Assembly: GCF_002305855.1 (NCBI RefSeq)
Contig: NZ_CP022163.1
Coordinates: 7,321,765-7,385,764, forward strand
Source of the DNA: Melittangium boletus DSM 14713
GTDB lineage: Bacteria; Myxococcota; Myxococcia; Myxococcales; Myxococcaceae
Reading direction: 5' to 3'
Length of the DNA: 64,000 nucleotides
The position numbers were made by a program, and so were the translations under genes. Shown here one piece after another: positions 32,435-41,394 of the stretch (positions within the stretch are counted from its first letter, which is position 1; every line of letters starts with the position of its first letter). The notes below the pieces were generated by a model. It was not told the DNA's origin. It saw only the letters and a list, made by a program, of their open reading frames with translations, and did no database searches.

Positions 32435-33606
32435 GCGCCCGGCGTGAGCAGCACCAGGCCCGTGTCCACGAAGGCCTGGAAGTAGCGCAGCGCATCCAGC
32501 TCGTGCAGGGGCGACACGCGCAGGATGTCCCTCACGTTGCGTTTGCCGTCGATGCGCGAGAGCAGGTAGCGCTCGGGCGAGGTGAGCGGCGTCGTCTTCA
32601 ACTGCGCCGCCGTCACGCGCAACGAGGGCACCTGGGGCGTGTCCAGCATCTTGCGGCGCAAGACGCCGAGCAGCACCGCCTCCGCCGAGTGCAGCAGGGC
32701 CTCCGTCTCGGGGGTGGGGGACAGCTCGTGCGCCCGGCGCGCGAGCGCCTCGCCCTGCCGGAAGTCCCCGTTCTCCAGGGCCGACTGCGCCGCCTGGATG
32801 AGCTCGTCCGGAGCGGGCTCCTCGCTCGTCAGCTCCACTTCCATCGACGGCACGGGCACGGGCATGGCCAGGTCGGCGGGAGGGGCCCGCCCCGGTGGGG
32901 GGATGCTCACCACCCGCAGGGCCTCTTGCCGGTACAGCGCGTACAGGCGTTGGTACACCAGGAAGTCCGAGGCATGCAGGGCCCGGACGAGCTCGTCGAT
33001 GCTCAACCCCTCGCGGATGCGCGCCACCAGCGCCGCGTCCAGTGTGCCTGCCCGGGGCGGCTCGGACAGCCGTCCCTCGTCCACCTCCAGGTAGGCGGAG
33101 CCCGAGGGAAACGCCGCCTTGATCGCCTGCCACGCCGTCTCGCGGAACTCCCCCTCGCGGTGGATGTCCAGCAGCTCCACCTCCGCCTCCACGCCCTCCA
33201 CCCGCGGGACCGCTCCCGCGTCGAAGGAGAACTCACCTTCCTCCCAGCGGAACATCTCCAGCAGGCTCTCGCGGAACTTGAGCTGGAGTGTGCCGCGCAC
33301 CGTCTGCTCGGACACCGCCCCCGTGGCCACCAGGATCTGCCCGAGTGGCACCTGGGTCTCCCGCTGCTGGGCATGGGCCCGCTCGAAGAGCGCCTCGCTC
33401 AAGTGCCCCATGTGGATGAGGAACTGGCCCAGGTACTCGCGCGGCTGGTTGGAGCTGGCGCTGAGCACCCTCCCCTCGCGCAGGAGCATCAGCTTGCGCA
33501 CACCCGCCCGCATCACCCTCAGGGTTCCCGTCACCCTCCGGTTGCCCAGGTACGCGACGAGATCCTCGAGGGGCATCGTCGAGAAGTCACCTGACAGACC
33601 GCGCAT
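32425..33606 (-). CDS. DUF4388 domain protein
   Basis: A 393-residue cytosolic protein. The first 110 residues (LSGDFSTMPLEDLVAYLGNRRVTGTLRV ... KLMLLREGRVLSASSNQPREYLGQFLI) are the DUF4388 (PatA N-terminal-like) domain found in myxobacterial and cyanobacterial signalling proteins. The next part (SEQTVRGTLQLKFRESLLEMFRWEEGEFSF) continues this family. The rest has Pro-rich linkers, a TPR-like helical segment (AAQSALENGDFRQGEALARRAHEL) and a final winged-helix-like region (SRIDGKRNVRDILRVSPLHELDALRYFQAFVDTGLV). The function is unknown; relatives take part in gliding or developmental signalling. Confidence 0.8.
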   Translation of the reverse strand: MRGLSGDFSTMPLEDLVAYLGNRRVTGTLRVMRAGVRKLMLLREGRVLSASSNQPREYLGQFLIHMGHLSEALFERAHAQQRETQVPLGQILVATGAVSEQTVRGTLQLKFRESLLEMFRWEEGEFSFDAGAVPRVEGVEAEVELLDIHREGEFRETAWQAIKAAFPSGSAYLEVDEGRLSEPPRAGTLDAALVARIREGLSIDELVRALHASDFLVYQRLYALYRQEALRVVSIPPPGRAPPADLAMPVPVPSMEVELTSEEPAPDELIQAAQSALENGDFRQGEALARRAHELSPTPETEALLHSAEAVLLGVLRRKMLDTPQVPSLRVTAAQLKTTPLTSPERYLLSRIDGKRNVRDILRVSPLHELDALRYFQAFVDTGLVLLTPGAQG

Positions 33607-33630
33607 CGCGTCCCATCCTCACGTCCCAGA

Positions 33631-33894
33631 ATGATTGTCCGACTCTACTCGAAACCGAACTGTGGCCTGTGCGACGAGGCAAAGGCCGTCCTCGAGCGCG
33701 TCCGCGCCCGCCTCCCCTTCGAGTTGCTGGAAGAGGACATCCGGGCCGACCCCGCGGTCTTCGCCGCCTACCGCTACGACATCCCCGTGGTCATCATCGG
33801 CGGCCTCGTTGCCTTCAAGCACCATCTGGAGGAAGCCGAGGTGGAGCGTTACCTCCGGCGGGTACTTGCTGGCACGTCTGTTGCTGACTCCTAG
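33631..33894 (+). CDS. Glutaredoxin-like protein
   Basis: An 87-residue thioredoxin-fold protein beginning MIVRLYSKPNCGLCDEAKAVL, with the redox pair CGLC at positions 11-14, and the cis-Pro in YDIPVVII. It fits the glutaredoxin 2-like/DUF836 family of small thiol oxidoreductases, cytosolic and of unknown client. It is divergent from the DUF4388 gene by 24 bases. The end of the coding region contains the sigma-54 promoter of the next operon. Confidence 0.9.
   Translation: MIVRLYSKPNCGLCDEAKAVLERVRARLPFELLEEDIRADPAVFAAYRYDIPVVIIGGLVAFKHHLEEAEVERYLRRVLAGTSVADS
33870..33885 (+). promoter_or_regulatory. Sigma-54 (RpoN) promoter, -24/-12
   Basis: TGGCAC-GTCTG-TTGCT fits the sigma-54 consensus YTGGCACGNNNNTTGCW at every defined position (the base before is C). 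It lies inside the last codons of the glutaredoxin-like gene, and transcription from about 33896 would give a leader of about 150 bases to the receiver/GGDEF-like gene at 34047. The next gene but one is an NtrC-type activator with the sigma-54-contacting GAFTGA motif, so the operon may control itself. Confidence 0.75.
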
Positions 33895-34046
33895 GGACAC
33901 GGGAAGCAAGTTTCTTCCCACCCCTAGGAAAAACAGGGGGATGGAATGGGAGGCGGCGGGGTGGGGATGGGTGGGACTGTAAATCCTGGGGACAGCGCCG
34001 GAGGAACGATGCGGAAAAAGGTTCTGGCTGGCGGACGGGGGCAGCG

Positions 34047-34991
34047 GTGGTACTGAGACACGACGCGAAGACGGAGCAACTCACGGTCCTGGTGGTGGAG
34101 CCTCGCGCCGAGGATCTGGAGCGCACCCGGGTGGCGTTGGCGACGGCGGGCTTCCGGGTGGTGCCGGTGACTCGCTTCGACGCGGCGGCCCCCTTGTTCG
34201 AGGCCATCCATCCGGACGCGGTGGTGCTCGCGGCCCAGGGCCCGGACTACGTGGCCGTGGCCGTGGCGCGTCGGCTGCGGCAGATGAGCCGGGGCACGGT
34301 GCCCCTGATGTATCTGGTGGAGTCCACGGACAGCGAGGCCCACCGGCACTGCATGACCAAGGGCATGGGCGTGGACGTGGCGTCGCGCGCGGGCTCGGGC
34401 GAGGAGCTGGTGCTGCGGCTGCGCGCCCAACTGCGCCTCAAGTCCTCGGTGCGCCGGGCGATGCTGCCCGAGGGCGTGGGCTCCTCGGTGGCGCACCATG
34501 ATCCCCTCACGGGCCTCTACAACCGGGCCTTCCTCATGGAGTTGCTGGCCCTGGAAATGACGCGCTGCGAGCGCTTCGGCGGCGGCTTCTCGCTCCTGGT
34601 GGGCTCGCTCGAGGATTTCCGCGCCCTGCGCAAGGAGTCCGGTCCGGCCATGGCCGAGCGGCTGCTCGTCTACAGCTCGGTGGTGGTGAACCAGACGGTG
34701 CGCGAGGCGGACGTGGTGGCGCGCGTGGGCGACGAGGAGTTCGCCGTGCTCCTGCCCTCGACGCCCGCGGAGAACGTGCCGGACGTGATGGCCCGGGTGA
34801 GCGAGCGCTTCGCCCTGGCGCGCCTGCAGGTGGGGGGACGGGTGTTGCGCCCTTCCCTGGCGATGGGGGCGGTGAGCTATCCGGACAGGGTGGGCTCGCC
34901 CGATCAGTTGTTGAATGAGGCGCTGAGGGATCTGCGCAGGAACCGCGAGCAGCGCCGGATCTCGGCGACGGGTATGGAACTGACGGTTTGA
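34047..34991 (+). CDS. Receiver-like plus degenerate GGDEF domain protein
   Basis: A 314-residue protein from GTG 34047. The N-terminal 125 residues have a response-regulator fold (LTVLVVEPRAEDLERTRVALATAGFRVV) but lack the usual acidic pair and phospho-Asp context (HPDAVVLAA). The C-terminal half is GGDEF-like: HDPLTGLYNRAFLMELL is canonical, yet the signature reads RVGDEEFAVLLP (about 224-235) where an active cyclase has GGDEF or GGEEF. Diguanylate cyclase activity is therefore doubtful; it may bind nucleotide or act as a protein partner. It is the first gene downstream of the sigma-54 promoter and probably forms an operon with the activator gene 73 bases on. Confidence 0.8.
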   Translation: MVLRHDAKTEQLTVLVVEPRAEDLERTRVALATAGFRVVPVTRFDAAAPLFEAIHPDAVVLAAQGPDYVAVAVARRLRQMSRGTVPLMYLVESTDSEAHRHCMTKGMGVDVASRAGSGEELVLRLRAQLRLKSSVRRAMLPEGVGSSVAHHDPLTGLYNRAFLMELLALEMTRCERFGGGFSLLVGSLEDFRALRKESGPAMAERLLVYSSVVVNQTVREADVVARVGDEEFAVLLPSTPAENVPDVMARVSERFALARLQVGGRVLRPSLAMGAVSYPDRVGSPDQLLNEALRDLRRNREQRRISATGMELTV

Positions 34992-35064
34992 CGCGGAGAC
35001 GGGGCCCACGAGGGCCGTCTCACGGGGTGCATTCGCGATGGATAGGGTGAGGGGAGGCGAGGGG

Positions 35065-36690
35065 ATGGATCGGATCGCTGTGTTGGTGGTGGACGACGAA
35101 GAGCAGGTGCGCACCTTCCTCTCGGAGCTGTTGGGCAGCTCGGGCTATCAGGTGCGCTGCGCGTCGAGTGGCTCCCAGGCCCTGGAGATGCTGTCGGGTG
35201 GCTCGTTCGACGTGGTGCTGCTGGACGTCATGATGCCGGAGATGAGCGGACTGGACGTGCTCCGGCGCTACCGGGCGTCTGGCGGTGGCGCGCCCGTCAT
35301 CGTCCTCTCGGCGCTGTCGGGGGCGGATGACGCCATGCGCGCCATGAAGCTGGGGGCCAGTGACTACCTGTCCAAGCCCTTCGGGGCCGACGAATTGGAG
35401 GACGCGCTCTCGCGTGCCCTGGGCAATCTGCTGCCCTCGCGCCAGGCCGTGGTGAGCGCGCCGGCGGTGCCCTCGCTGGCGAAGGAGGACGCGGGCGGGG
35501 AGCGCATCGTCATCTCGCACTCACCGACCATGCGCCGGGCCCGCGCGCTGGTGGAGCGCATCGCGGACACGGACGTGCCGGTGCTGCTGCTCGGCGAGTC
35601 CGGCACGGGCAAGGAAGTCATCGCCCGGGAAATCCACGCGCGCAGCAACCGGCGCAACAAGCCCTTCATCAAGGTCAACTGCGCGGCGCTGCCGGGCGAG
35701 CTGCTGGAGAGCGAGCTGTTCGGCCACGAGCGTGGCGCCTTCACCGGCGCCACGGCGGAGAAGCCGGGCAAGTTCGAGCTGGCGGACCAGGGCACCATCT
35801 TCCTGGACGAGATTGGCGAGATGGCCATCCGGCTCCAGGCCAAGCTGCTGCAGGTGTTGCAGGACGAGGAGTTCTTCCGCGTGGGCGGCAAGAAGAGCGT
35901 CCGCGTGGACAGCCGCGTGGTGGTGGCCACCAATCGGGACCTGGAGCGGGAGATCGCCCTGGGCAACTTCCGCGAGGATCTCTTCTACCGCCTCAACGTG
36001 GTGGCCATCCGGCTGCCATCCCTGCGCGAGCGTCCCGAGGACGTGGTGCCCCTGACGGACCACTTCCTCAAGAAGTACGGGCGCGGTTTCATCAGCGGCG
36101 TGGCGGAGCTGCCTGCCGAGGTGCTGCGCGCCTTCACCGAGTACGAGTGGCCGGGCAACGTGCGCGAGCTGGAGAACATGGTGCGCCGGTTGTGCGTGCT
36201 CAAGGATCCCTCGCTCGTGCTGGAGGAGTTGCGCGAGGGAGGCCGCGCGCCTGCGAGCGCCCCGTCCTTGCCCACGTCGTACGCGGGGGACGGAGACGTG
36301 GAGCCCCCGGCGCCCACGCCGCGTGCCTCGACGCCGGCGCCCATCGCCGGCTCGTCGGTGCAGGTGTTGGAGATGCCCTCCCGGGGAAGCACTCCCGCGG
36401 TGGAACTGACGCCTCCTCCGGCGCCCGCGCCCATCCGCTACGCCAATCCCTTCGACGCGCCCCAGCCTCCGCCCCCGCCGCCCAGCGTTCCGGAAGCGGA
36501 GATGTCCCTGAAGGAGATTGGCAAGCGGGCGGCGATGCTCGCCGAACGGGAGGCCATCCTGGCGATGTTGCAGCGCACGGCGTGGAACAAGCGCCGCGCG
36601 GCGGGCAAGCTGCGCATCAGCTACAAGGCCCTGCTCTACAAGATCAAGGAGTGCGGCATCATCGATCCACGCGCGGCGGCCGAGTTCTGA
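35065..36690 (+). CDS. NtrC-family sigma-54-dependent response regulator
   Basis: A 541-residue regulator; ATG 35065 has a GGAGGCGAGGGG site upstream and starts the receiver domain (MDRIAVLVVDDEEQ); an in-frame ATG at 35038 is less likely. The receiver (1-120) has the phospho-Asp in VVLLDVMMP and the Lys in YLSKPF. The AAA+ domain has Walker A GESGTGKE, the sigma-54-contact loop GAFTGA, Walker B TIFLDEIGEM, and FREDLFYRLNVVAIRLP. A long Pro/Ala linker (about 395-480) leads to a Fis-type helix-turn-helix (WNKRRAAGKLRISYKALLYKI). It would bind upstream enhancers and open sigma-54 promoters. Myxobacteria use many such activators during development. No cognate histidine kinase adjoins it. Confidence 0.95.
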   Translation: MDRIAVLVVDDEEQVRTFLSELLGSSGYQVRCASSGSQALEMLSGGSFDVVLLDVMMPEMSGLDVLRRYRASGGGAPVIVLSALSGADDAMRAMKLGASDYLSKPFGADELEDALSRALGNLLPSRQAVVSAPAVPSLAKEDAGGERIVISHSPTMRRARALVERIADTDVPVLLLGESGTGKEVIAREIHARSNRRNKPFIKVNCAALPGELLESELFGHERGAFTGATAEKPGKFELADQGTIFLDEIGEMAIRLQAKLLQVLQDEEFFRVGGKKSVRVDSRVVVATNRDLEREIALGNFREDLFYRLNVVAIRLPSLRERPEDVVPLTDHFLKKYGRGFISGVAELPAEVLRAFTEYEWPGNVRELENMVRRLCVLKDPSLVLEELREGGRAPASAPSLPTSYAGDGDVEPPAPTPRASTPAPIAGSSVQVLEMPSRGSTPAVELTPPPAPAPIRYANPFDAPQPPPPPPSVPEAEMSLKEIGKRAAMLAEREAILAMLQRTAWNKRRAAGKLRISYKALLYKIKECGIIDPRAAAEF

Positions 36691-36951
36691 CGCGTCGCCC
36701 ATTCCTTCTCCGGGAAAACCGCTGAGACGAGGCTCCTCGTGCCCTTGGGCATGGGGAGCCTTCGTCGTTTCGGGAGAACGCCTGCCGCACCGCGTCGACG
36801 TGAGGGGACCGCCTTGCATGCGCCGCCTCTTACTTCTACGGTGCTCGGGCTTTGGCATGCCGGGGTGAGCTCTCCCCACGTCCCTGTCTCCCGAGCCAGG
36901 ACCTGCTCGCCGTGGCCCGTCAACGCGACCCTGACACCCCTGGAGATGGAC

Positions 36952-39900
36952 ATGGAACGGTTGTTCTCACGCAGCAAGAGTGCCTCGCGCACGGCGCTCC
37001 TGCTGTTGACGCTGGCGGCATGCAAGGATCCGGCTCCCGAGCCCACGCCGGTGGATCCGACGCCCGTGGATCCGACGCCCGTGGATCCAAAGCCCGAGCC
37101 CGATGACTGGACCCTGGTCGAGAGCGTCATCGCCAAGGATCCCGAGATCGAGGCCAAGGTCGACGCCCTGGTGGCCAGCATGTCGCTCGAGGAGAAGGTC
37201 GGGCAGATCACCCAGGTGGAGATCGCCAACGTCACCCCCGACGACATCAAGAAGTACCACCTCGGTTCGGTGCTCAATGGCGGCGGCTCCTGGCCCGGCG
37301 GCAAGAAGAACGCCACCGTGGAGGAGTGGTACACGCTGGCCGACCAGCTGTGGGAGGCCTCGATGGACGCGGCCAATCCCCACCGCATTCCCATCATCTG
37401 GGGCGTGGACGCGGTCCACGGGCACAACAACGTGAAGGGCGCCACCTTCTTCCCGCACAACATCGGCCTGGGCGCGGCGAACGATCCGGAGCTGATGCGG
37501 CGCATCGGCGAGGTGACGGCGCGCGAAGTGGCCTACACGGGTCTGGACTGGGCCTTCGGACCCACGCTCGCGGTGGTCCGCGATGACCGCTGGGGCCGCA
37601 CCTACGAGGGCTATTCCGAGGATCCCGCCATCGTCGAGGCCTACGGCGGAAAGATCGTCGAGGGTCTCCAGGGCCAGCTCGCCAAGGACGCCAAGGCCAA
37701 CGAGCGCGTGATCGCCTCGGCCAAGCACTTCCTGGGCGATGGCGCCACCAACGAGGGCAAGGACCAGGGCATCACCGAGCTGACGGAGAAGGAGCTGCGC
37801 GACCTGCACAGCCGCGGCTACGTCACGGCGCTCCGGGCCGGTGCCCAGACGGTCATGGCCTCGTTCAGCAGCTGGAAGAACAAGGACCAGGGCAACAACG
37901 CCAAGGCCCACAAGATGCACGGCAACAAGTACCTGCTGACGGACGTGTTGAAGACCAAGATGGGCTTCGACGGCTTCGTCATCTCGGACTGGAACGGCCT
38001 GGGCCAGATCACCCCGGAGAACAGCGACTCTCCCCGGATTTGCAAGAACAGCGACTGCCCGCAGGCCATCAACGCCGGCGTCGACATGGTGATGGTGCCC
38101 TACCGCGCGGATTGGACGGCGTTCATCGACAACACCCTCGCGTCGGTGAAGAACGGCGAGATTCCGCAGAGCCGCCTGGATGACGCCGTTCGCCGCATCC
38201 TGCGCGTGAAGTTCCGCATGGGCCTCTTCGACCGGCCCAAGCCCTCCGCGCGCAACGCCTCGCACGAGATTGGCACGGCGGAGAACCGGGCCGTGGCCCG
38301 CGAGGCCGTCCGCAAGTCGCTGGTGCTCCTCAAGAACAACGACAGCGTGCTGCCCGTGGCGCGCTCGGCCAAGATCCTCGTGACGGGCAAGAGCGCCAAC
38401 AACCTGTCGAACCAGTCGGGTGGCTGGAGCATCACCTGGCAGGGCACCGACACCACCGAGGCCGACTTCGGCGGCGGCACCACTTTCTGGAAGGCCGTGC
38501 AGAAGGTCGCGCCCCAGGCCACGCTGGACATCAGCGCGGATGGCTCCATGGCGGATGCGTCCTACGACGTCGTCTTCGCGGTCATCGGCGAGACGCCCTA
38601 CGCCGAGGGCAATGGCGACATCGGCAAGAACAAGACCCTGGAGCTCGCCCGGCTGCGTCCCGAGGACCAGACGCTCCTCGCGAGCCTGCGTGCCAAGGGA
38701 GCGAAGAAGATCGTGACGGTGCTCTACTCGGGCCGTCCGCTCTACGCCAACAAGGAGCTCAACCAGTCGGACGCCTTCGTCGCGGCCTGGTTGCCCGGCA
38801 CCGAGGGCGAGGGCATGACGGACGTGCTCTTCCGCAAGGAGGACGGCTCGGTCGACCACGACTTCCACGGCAAGCTGTCCTACTCGTGGCCCAAGTCGCC
38901 CTGCCAGGTCTCCCTCAACAAGGGGGATGCGAGCTACGAGCCGCTCTTCGCCTATGGCCATGGCCTGACGTACGCCCAGCCCCAGCCGCTGAACGTGCTC
39001 GACGAGCCCACGCAGACCCACGGCTGCAGCGCGCCTCCGAGCGATGGCACCACCGCCACCGAGCCCCTGGTCATCTTCGAGCGGGGCAACCAGGACAACT
39101 GGGTGATGCGCGTGGGCGCGCCGTCCAACTGGGGCGGCAAGGACGTGCTCCTGGGCACCAGCGTCAGCACCTACACGGATGCCAATGAACTCTCCGTCAC
39201 CCCGGTCGACTACCTCGGCCAGTGGGACGCCGTCCGGGCCGTGTGGAGTGGCACGGGACAGATCTACACGCAGAACCAGTCGGGGAACGAGGGCCGCAAC
39301 CTCCAGCCCTACCTGAACTCCAAGGGCGCCCTGGTCTTCTCGGTGAAGGTCAACACCGCCCCGACCGCGCAGGTGAACCTCTCCATGCACTGCATCCATC
39401 CGTGCCTGGGTGAGATCCAGCTTGGCCAGACCCTCCAGGCGCTGGAGGGCAAGGACTGGACCGAGCTCGCCGTCCCGCTGCAGTGCTTCGCGGACACGGG
39501 CCTGGACTTCACCATCGTGAACAGCCCGTTCCTCCTCTACACCTCGGGCCCGATGGACCTGTCGCTCGCGCGCATCCGCTGGGAGCCGAACCGGGCGGGC
39601 AACGTGAGCTGCACGGGCGCGGGCTCCACCGACGTGGTCACCGCCATCACGGACGACAAGGACGCCTTCGTCAACGGCTTGTCCGACACCTCGTTCTTCG
39701 ATGCGCCCAATGGGTGGACGGCCGGCACCTCGGGCACCGTGACGGTGAACCCCGCGTTCGACATCGGCGGCGGTGAGAAGGTCATCGACGTGCAGATGAA
39801 GAACCTCAAGGAGGGGGGCGGCAACGGCGGCATGGGCTTCGGGCTCAAGTCGCCGAACCTGATGGACGTCTCCTCCATCGCCACGACGGGCGGCGTCGAG

Positions 39901-40194
39901 TTCGACGTGCGCGTGCTCGACTACGGCTCCACCACCCAGGACTTCTGGGTGAAGAGCGTGTGCAAGCGCAAGCCCGACTCGTGCGCGACGGGCGACCTGA
40001 CGACCCTCATCGGTCACCCGGAGGTGGGTACCTGGAAGACGGTGCGCATGCCCTTCACCGACGCCACCTACCAGACCAACTGGGACACCACGCGGGTCAG
40101 CTCCGTCCTGGAGCTGCTGCCGGCCTGGGGTGATCAGGGCGGCAACATCCACTTCCAGCTGCGCAACATCCGCATCAAGAAGCAGTTGCAGTAG
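36952..40194 (+). CDS. Glycoside hydrolase family 3 lipoprotein (beta-glucosidase/exoglucanase, ExoP-like)
   Basis: A 1080-residue enzyme. ATG 36952 has GGAG six bases ahead (the ATG at 36946 does not). A lipobox LAAC (Cys24) follows a short hydrophobic core, then a PTPVD repeat linker. The GH3 catalytic domain starts at KVDALVASMSLEEKVGQITQ; the nucleophile Asp is in FVISDWNGLG (about residue 346), and KHFLGDGATNEGKDQG and EDPAIVEAYGGK are typical. The second GH3 domain follows (about 470-690). The C-terminal 350 residues form a jelly-roll region like the ExoP_C domain of marine exo-beta-glucanases. It should sit on the outer membrane and remove glucose from beta-glucans or cellodextrins. 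Confidence 0.92.
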   Translation: MERLFSRSKSASRTALLLLTLAACKDPAPEPTPVDPTPVDPTPVDPKPEPDDWTLVESVIAKDPEIEAKVDALVASMSLEEKVGQITQVEIANVTPDDIKKYHLGSVLNGGGSWPGGKKNATVEEWYTLADQLWEASMDAANPHRIPIIWGVDAVHGHNNVKGATFFPHNIGLGAANDPELMRRIGEVTAREVAYTGLDWAFGPTLAVVRDDRWGRTYEGYSEDPAIVEAYGGKIVEGLQGQLAKDAKANERVIASAKHFLGDGATNEGKDQGITELTEKELRDLHSRGYVTALRAGAQTVMASFSSWKNKDQGNNAKAHKMHGNKYLLTDVLKTKMGFDGFVISDWNGLGQITPENSDSPRICKNSDCPQAINAGVDMVMVPYRADWTAFIDNTLASVKNGEIPQSRLDDAVRRILRVKFRMGLFDRPKPSARNASHEIGTAENRAVAREAVRKSLVLLKNNDSVLPVARSAKILVTGKSANNLSNQSGGWSITWQGTDTTEADFGGGTTFWKAVQKVAPQATLDISADGSMADASYDVVFAVIGETPYAEGNGDIGKNKTLELARLRPEDQTLLASLRAKGAKKIVTVLYSGRPLYANKELNQSDAFVAAWLPGTEGEGMTDVLFRKEDGSVDHDFHGKLSYSWPKSPCQVSLNKGDASYEPLFAYGHGLTYAQPQPLNVLDEPTQTHGCSAPPSDGTTATEPLVIFERGNQDNWVMRVGAPSNWGGKDVLLGTSVSTYTDANELSVTPVDYLGQWDAVRAVWSGTGQIYTQNQSGNEGRNLQPYLNSKGALVFSVKVNTAPTAQVNLSMHCIHPCLGEIQLGQTLQALEGKDWTELAVPLQCFADTGLDFTIVNSPFLLYTSGPMDLSLARIRWEPNRAGNVSCTGAGSTDVVTAITDDKDAFVNGLSDTSFFDAPNGWTAGTSGTVTVNPAFDIGGGEKVIDVQMKNLKEGGGNGGMGFGLKSPNLMDVSSIATTGGVEFDVRVLDYGSTTQDFWVKSVCKRKPDSCATGDLTTLIGHPEVGTWKTVRMPFTDATYQTNWDTTRVSSVLELLPAWGDQGGNIHFQLRNIRIKKQLQ
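37042..37086 (+). repeat. Three 15-bp tandem repeats encoding PTPVD
   Basis: Three in-frame units (CCNACGCCNGTGGAT) encode PTPVD three times just after the lipobox of the GH3 lipoprotein, followed by PKPEPDD. They give a rigid spacer between lipid anchor and enzyme. The near-identical DNA units make copy-number change by slippage likely. Confidence 0.85.
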
Positions 40195-40208
40195 CCACAC
40201 CACGGTGG

Positions 40209-40239
40209 CCCTCGATCGCGCGATGCCGCCGATCGAGGG
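40209..40239. terminator. Hairpin between the convergent GH3 and dehydrogenase genes
   Basis: CCCTCGATC (40209-40217) and GATCGAGGG (40231-40239) form a nine-base stem with a 13-base loop between the stops at 40194 and 40255. It is probably a shared terminator; the T-tract is poor. Confidence 0.6.
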
Positions 40240-40254
40240 TCGTCGTCCCGGAGC

Positions 40255-41268
40255 TCAGTCCACCCGGATGACGACCTTGCCGAAGTGCGCGCCGCTCTGG
40301 AGGTATTCGAAGGCGGCGACGGCCTCGGCGAAGGGGAAGACGCGGTCCACCACCGGGCGGATGCCATGCTGGGTGAACGCCCGGGTCAGGGCCTCGAAGG
40401 ACTGGCGGTGCCCCACGAACGTGCCCTGCACCCGCAGGTTGTTCATGAGGATGGGGAGCACGTTGACGGAGCTCGCCGCGCTGTCGAGCACGCCGATGAC
40501 GGACACCGTGCCTCCCGTGCGCACGGCGCGCAGTGAGCGCTCCAGCGTTCCAGCGCCGCCCACCTCCACCACGTGGTCCACGCCGACGCCGCCCGTCAAC
40601 GCGCGGGCCGCCTTGTCCCAGTCCTTCGTGCTCACGTAGTTGATGCCCTCGTGGGCGCCCAGCTCCTTCGCCCGCGCGAGCTTGTCGTCCTTGCTCGAGG
40701 TGATGAGGATCCGCGCGCCCATCATCCGGGCGATCTGCAACGCGAAGAGGGAGACGCCGCCCGTGCCCTGCAGGAGCACGGTGTCTCCGGCCTGGAGCGC
40801 TCCCTGGGTGACGAGCGCGCTCCACGCCGTGACGGCCGCGCAGGGCAGGGTGGAGGCCTCTTCGTCGGACAGGTACGCGGGCGTGGGCACCGCGCCGTCC
40901 TCGTGGACGATCATCGTGTCCGCGAGCGCCCCGTCCAGGGGGCCGCCGAGCGTCTGGGTCTGGGTGCCACGCGAGAGCTCGCCCGCGAGCCAGTTCTGGG
41001 AGAACAGGCCCATCACCCGATCCCCGGGCTTCACGCGGGTGACGCCCGGCCCCACGGCATCCACCACGCCCGCTCCATCCGAATTGGGCACGAGGGGCAG
41101 CTTCTGCCGGGGGTTGTACTGCCCGCGCACCATCATCAGATCTCGATAATTGAGGCTCGTGGCCTTCACCCGGATGCGGACCTGGAAGGGCCCAGGCTCC
41201 GGGTCCGGTCGCTCGCACGCCACCAGCTTGTCCAGACCGAATCCACCGCGGATCTCATAGGCTTTCAT
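40255..41268 (-). CDS. Zinc-free medium-chain NAD(P)-dependent alcohol dehydrogenase/quinone oxidoreductase
   Basis: A 337-residue MDR enzyme; ATG 41268 gives MKAYEIRGGFGLDKL. The GroES-like N-domain has NYRDLMMVRGQYNPRQKLPLVPNSDGAGVV, and the Rossmann fold carries LLQGTGGVSLFALQIA for NAD(P). The residues that would hold catalytic zinc in classic ADHs are not conserved (no GHE motif; SDGAG in its place), and no structural-zinc cysteine quartet is present. This fits the quinone-oxidoreductase or 2-haloacrylate-reductase-like branch. The substrate is unknown. It is divergent from xylB, sharing a 126-bp control region. Confidence 0.85.
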   Translation of the reverse strand: MKAYEIRGGFGLDKLVACERPDPEPGPFQVRIRVKATSLNYRDLMMVRGQYNPRQKLPLVPNSDGAGVVDAVGPGVTRVKPGDRVMGLFSQNWLAGELSRGTQTQTLGGPLDGALADTMIVHEDGAVPTPAYLSDEEASTLPCAAVTAWSALVTQGALQAGDTVLLQGTGGVSLFALQIARMMGARILITSSKDDKLARAKELGAHEGINYVSTKDWDKAARALTGGVGVDHVVEVGGAGTLERSLRAVRTGGTVSVIGVLDSAASSVNVLPILMNNLRVQGTFVGHRQSFEALTRAFTQHGIRPVVDRVFPFAEAVAAFEYLQSGAHFGKVVIRVD

Positions 41269-41394
41269 GGTCCAGGGTTGTAGCGCGTCCCGGGTGGGGG
41301 CACTCTCCCGGACGCGCACGCCACCGGCGCTTCCCTCGGTGGTGGGGCTCGAAGCGTTCTCGGGAAGACGGCGCGCGTGGGAGAGGAAGAACAC

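Noticed and set aside
36967..40203. A minus-strand open frame of over 1000 codons opposite the GH3 gene
   Set aside because: It is antisense to a clear enzyme; its product is rich in His/Leu/Val/Arg typical of antisense frames in GC-rich DNA and has no domain.
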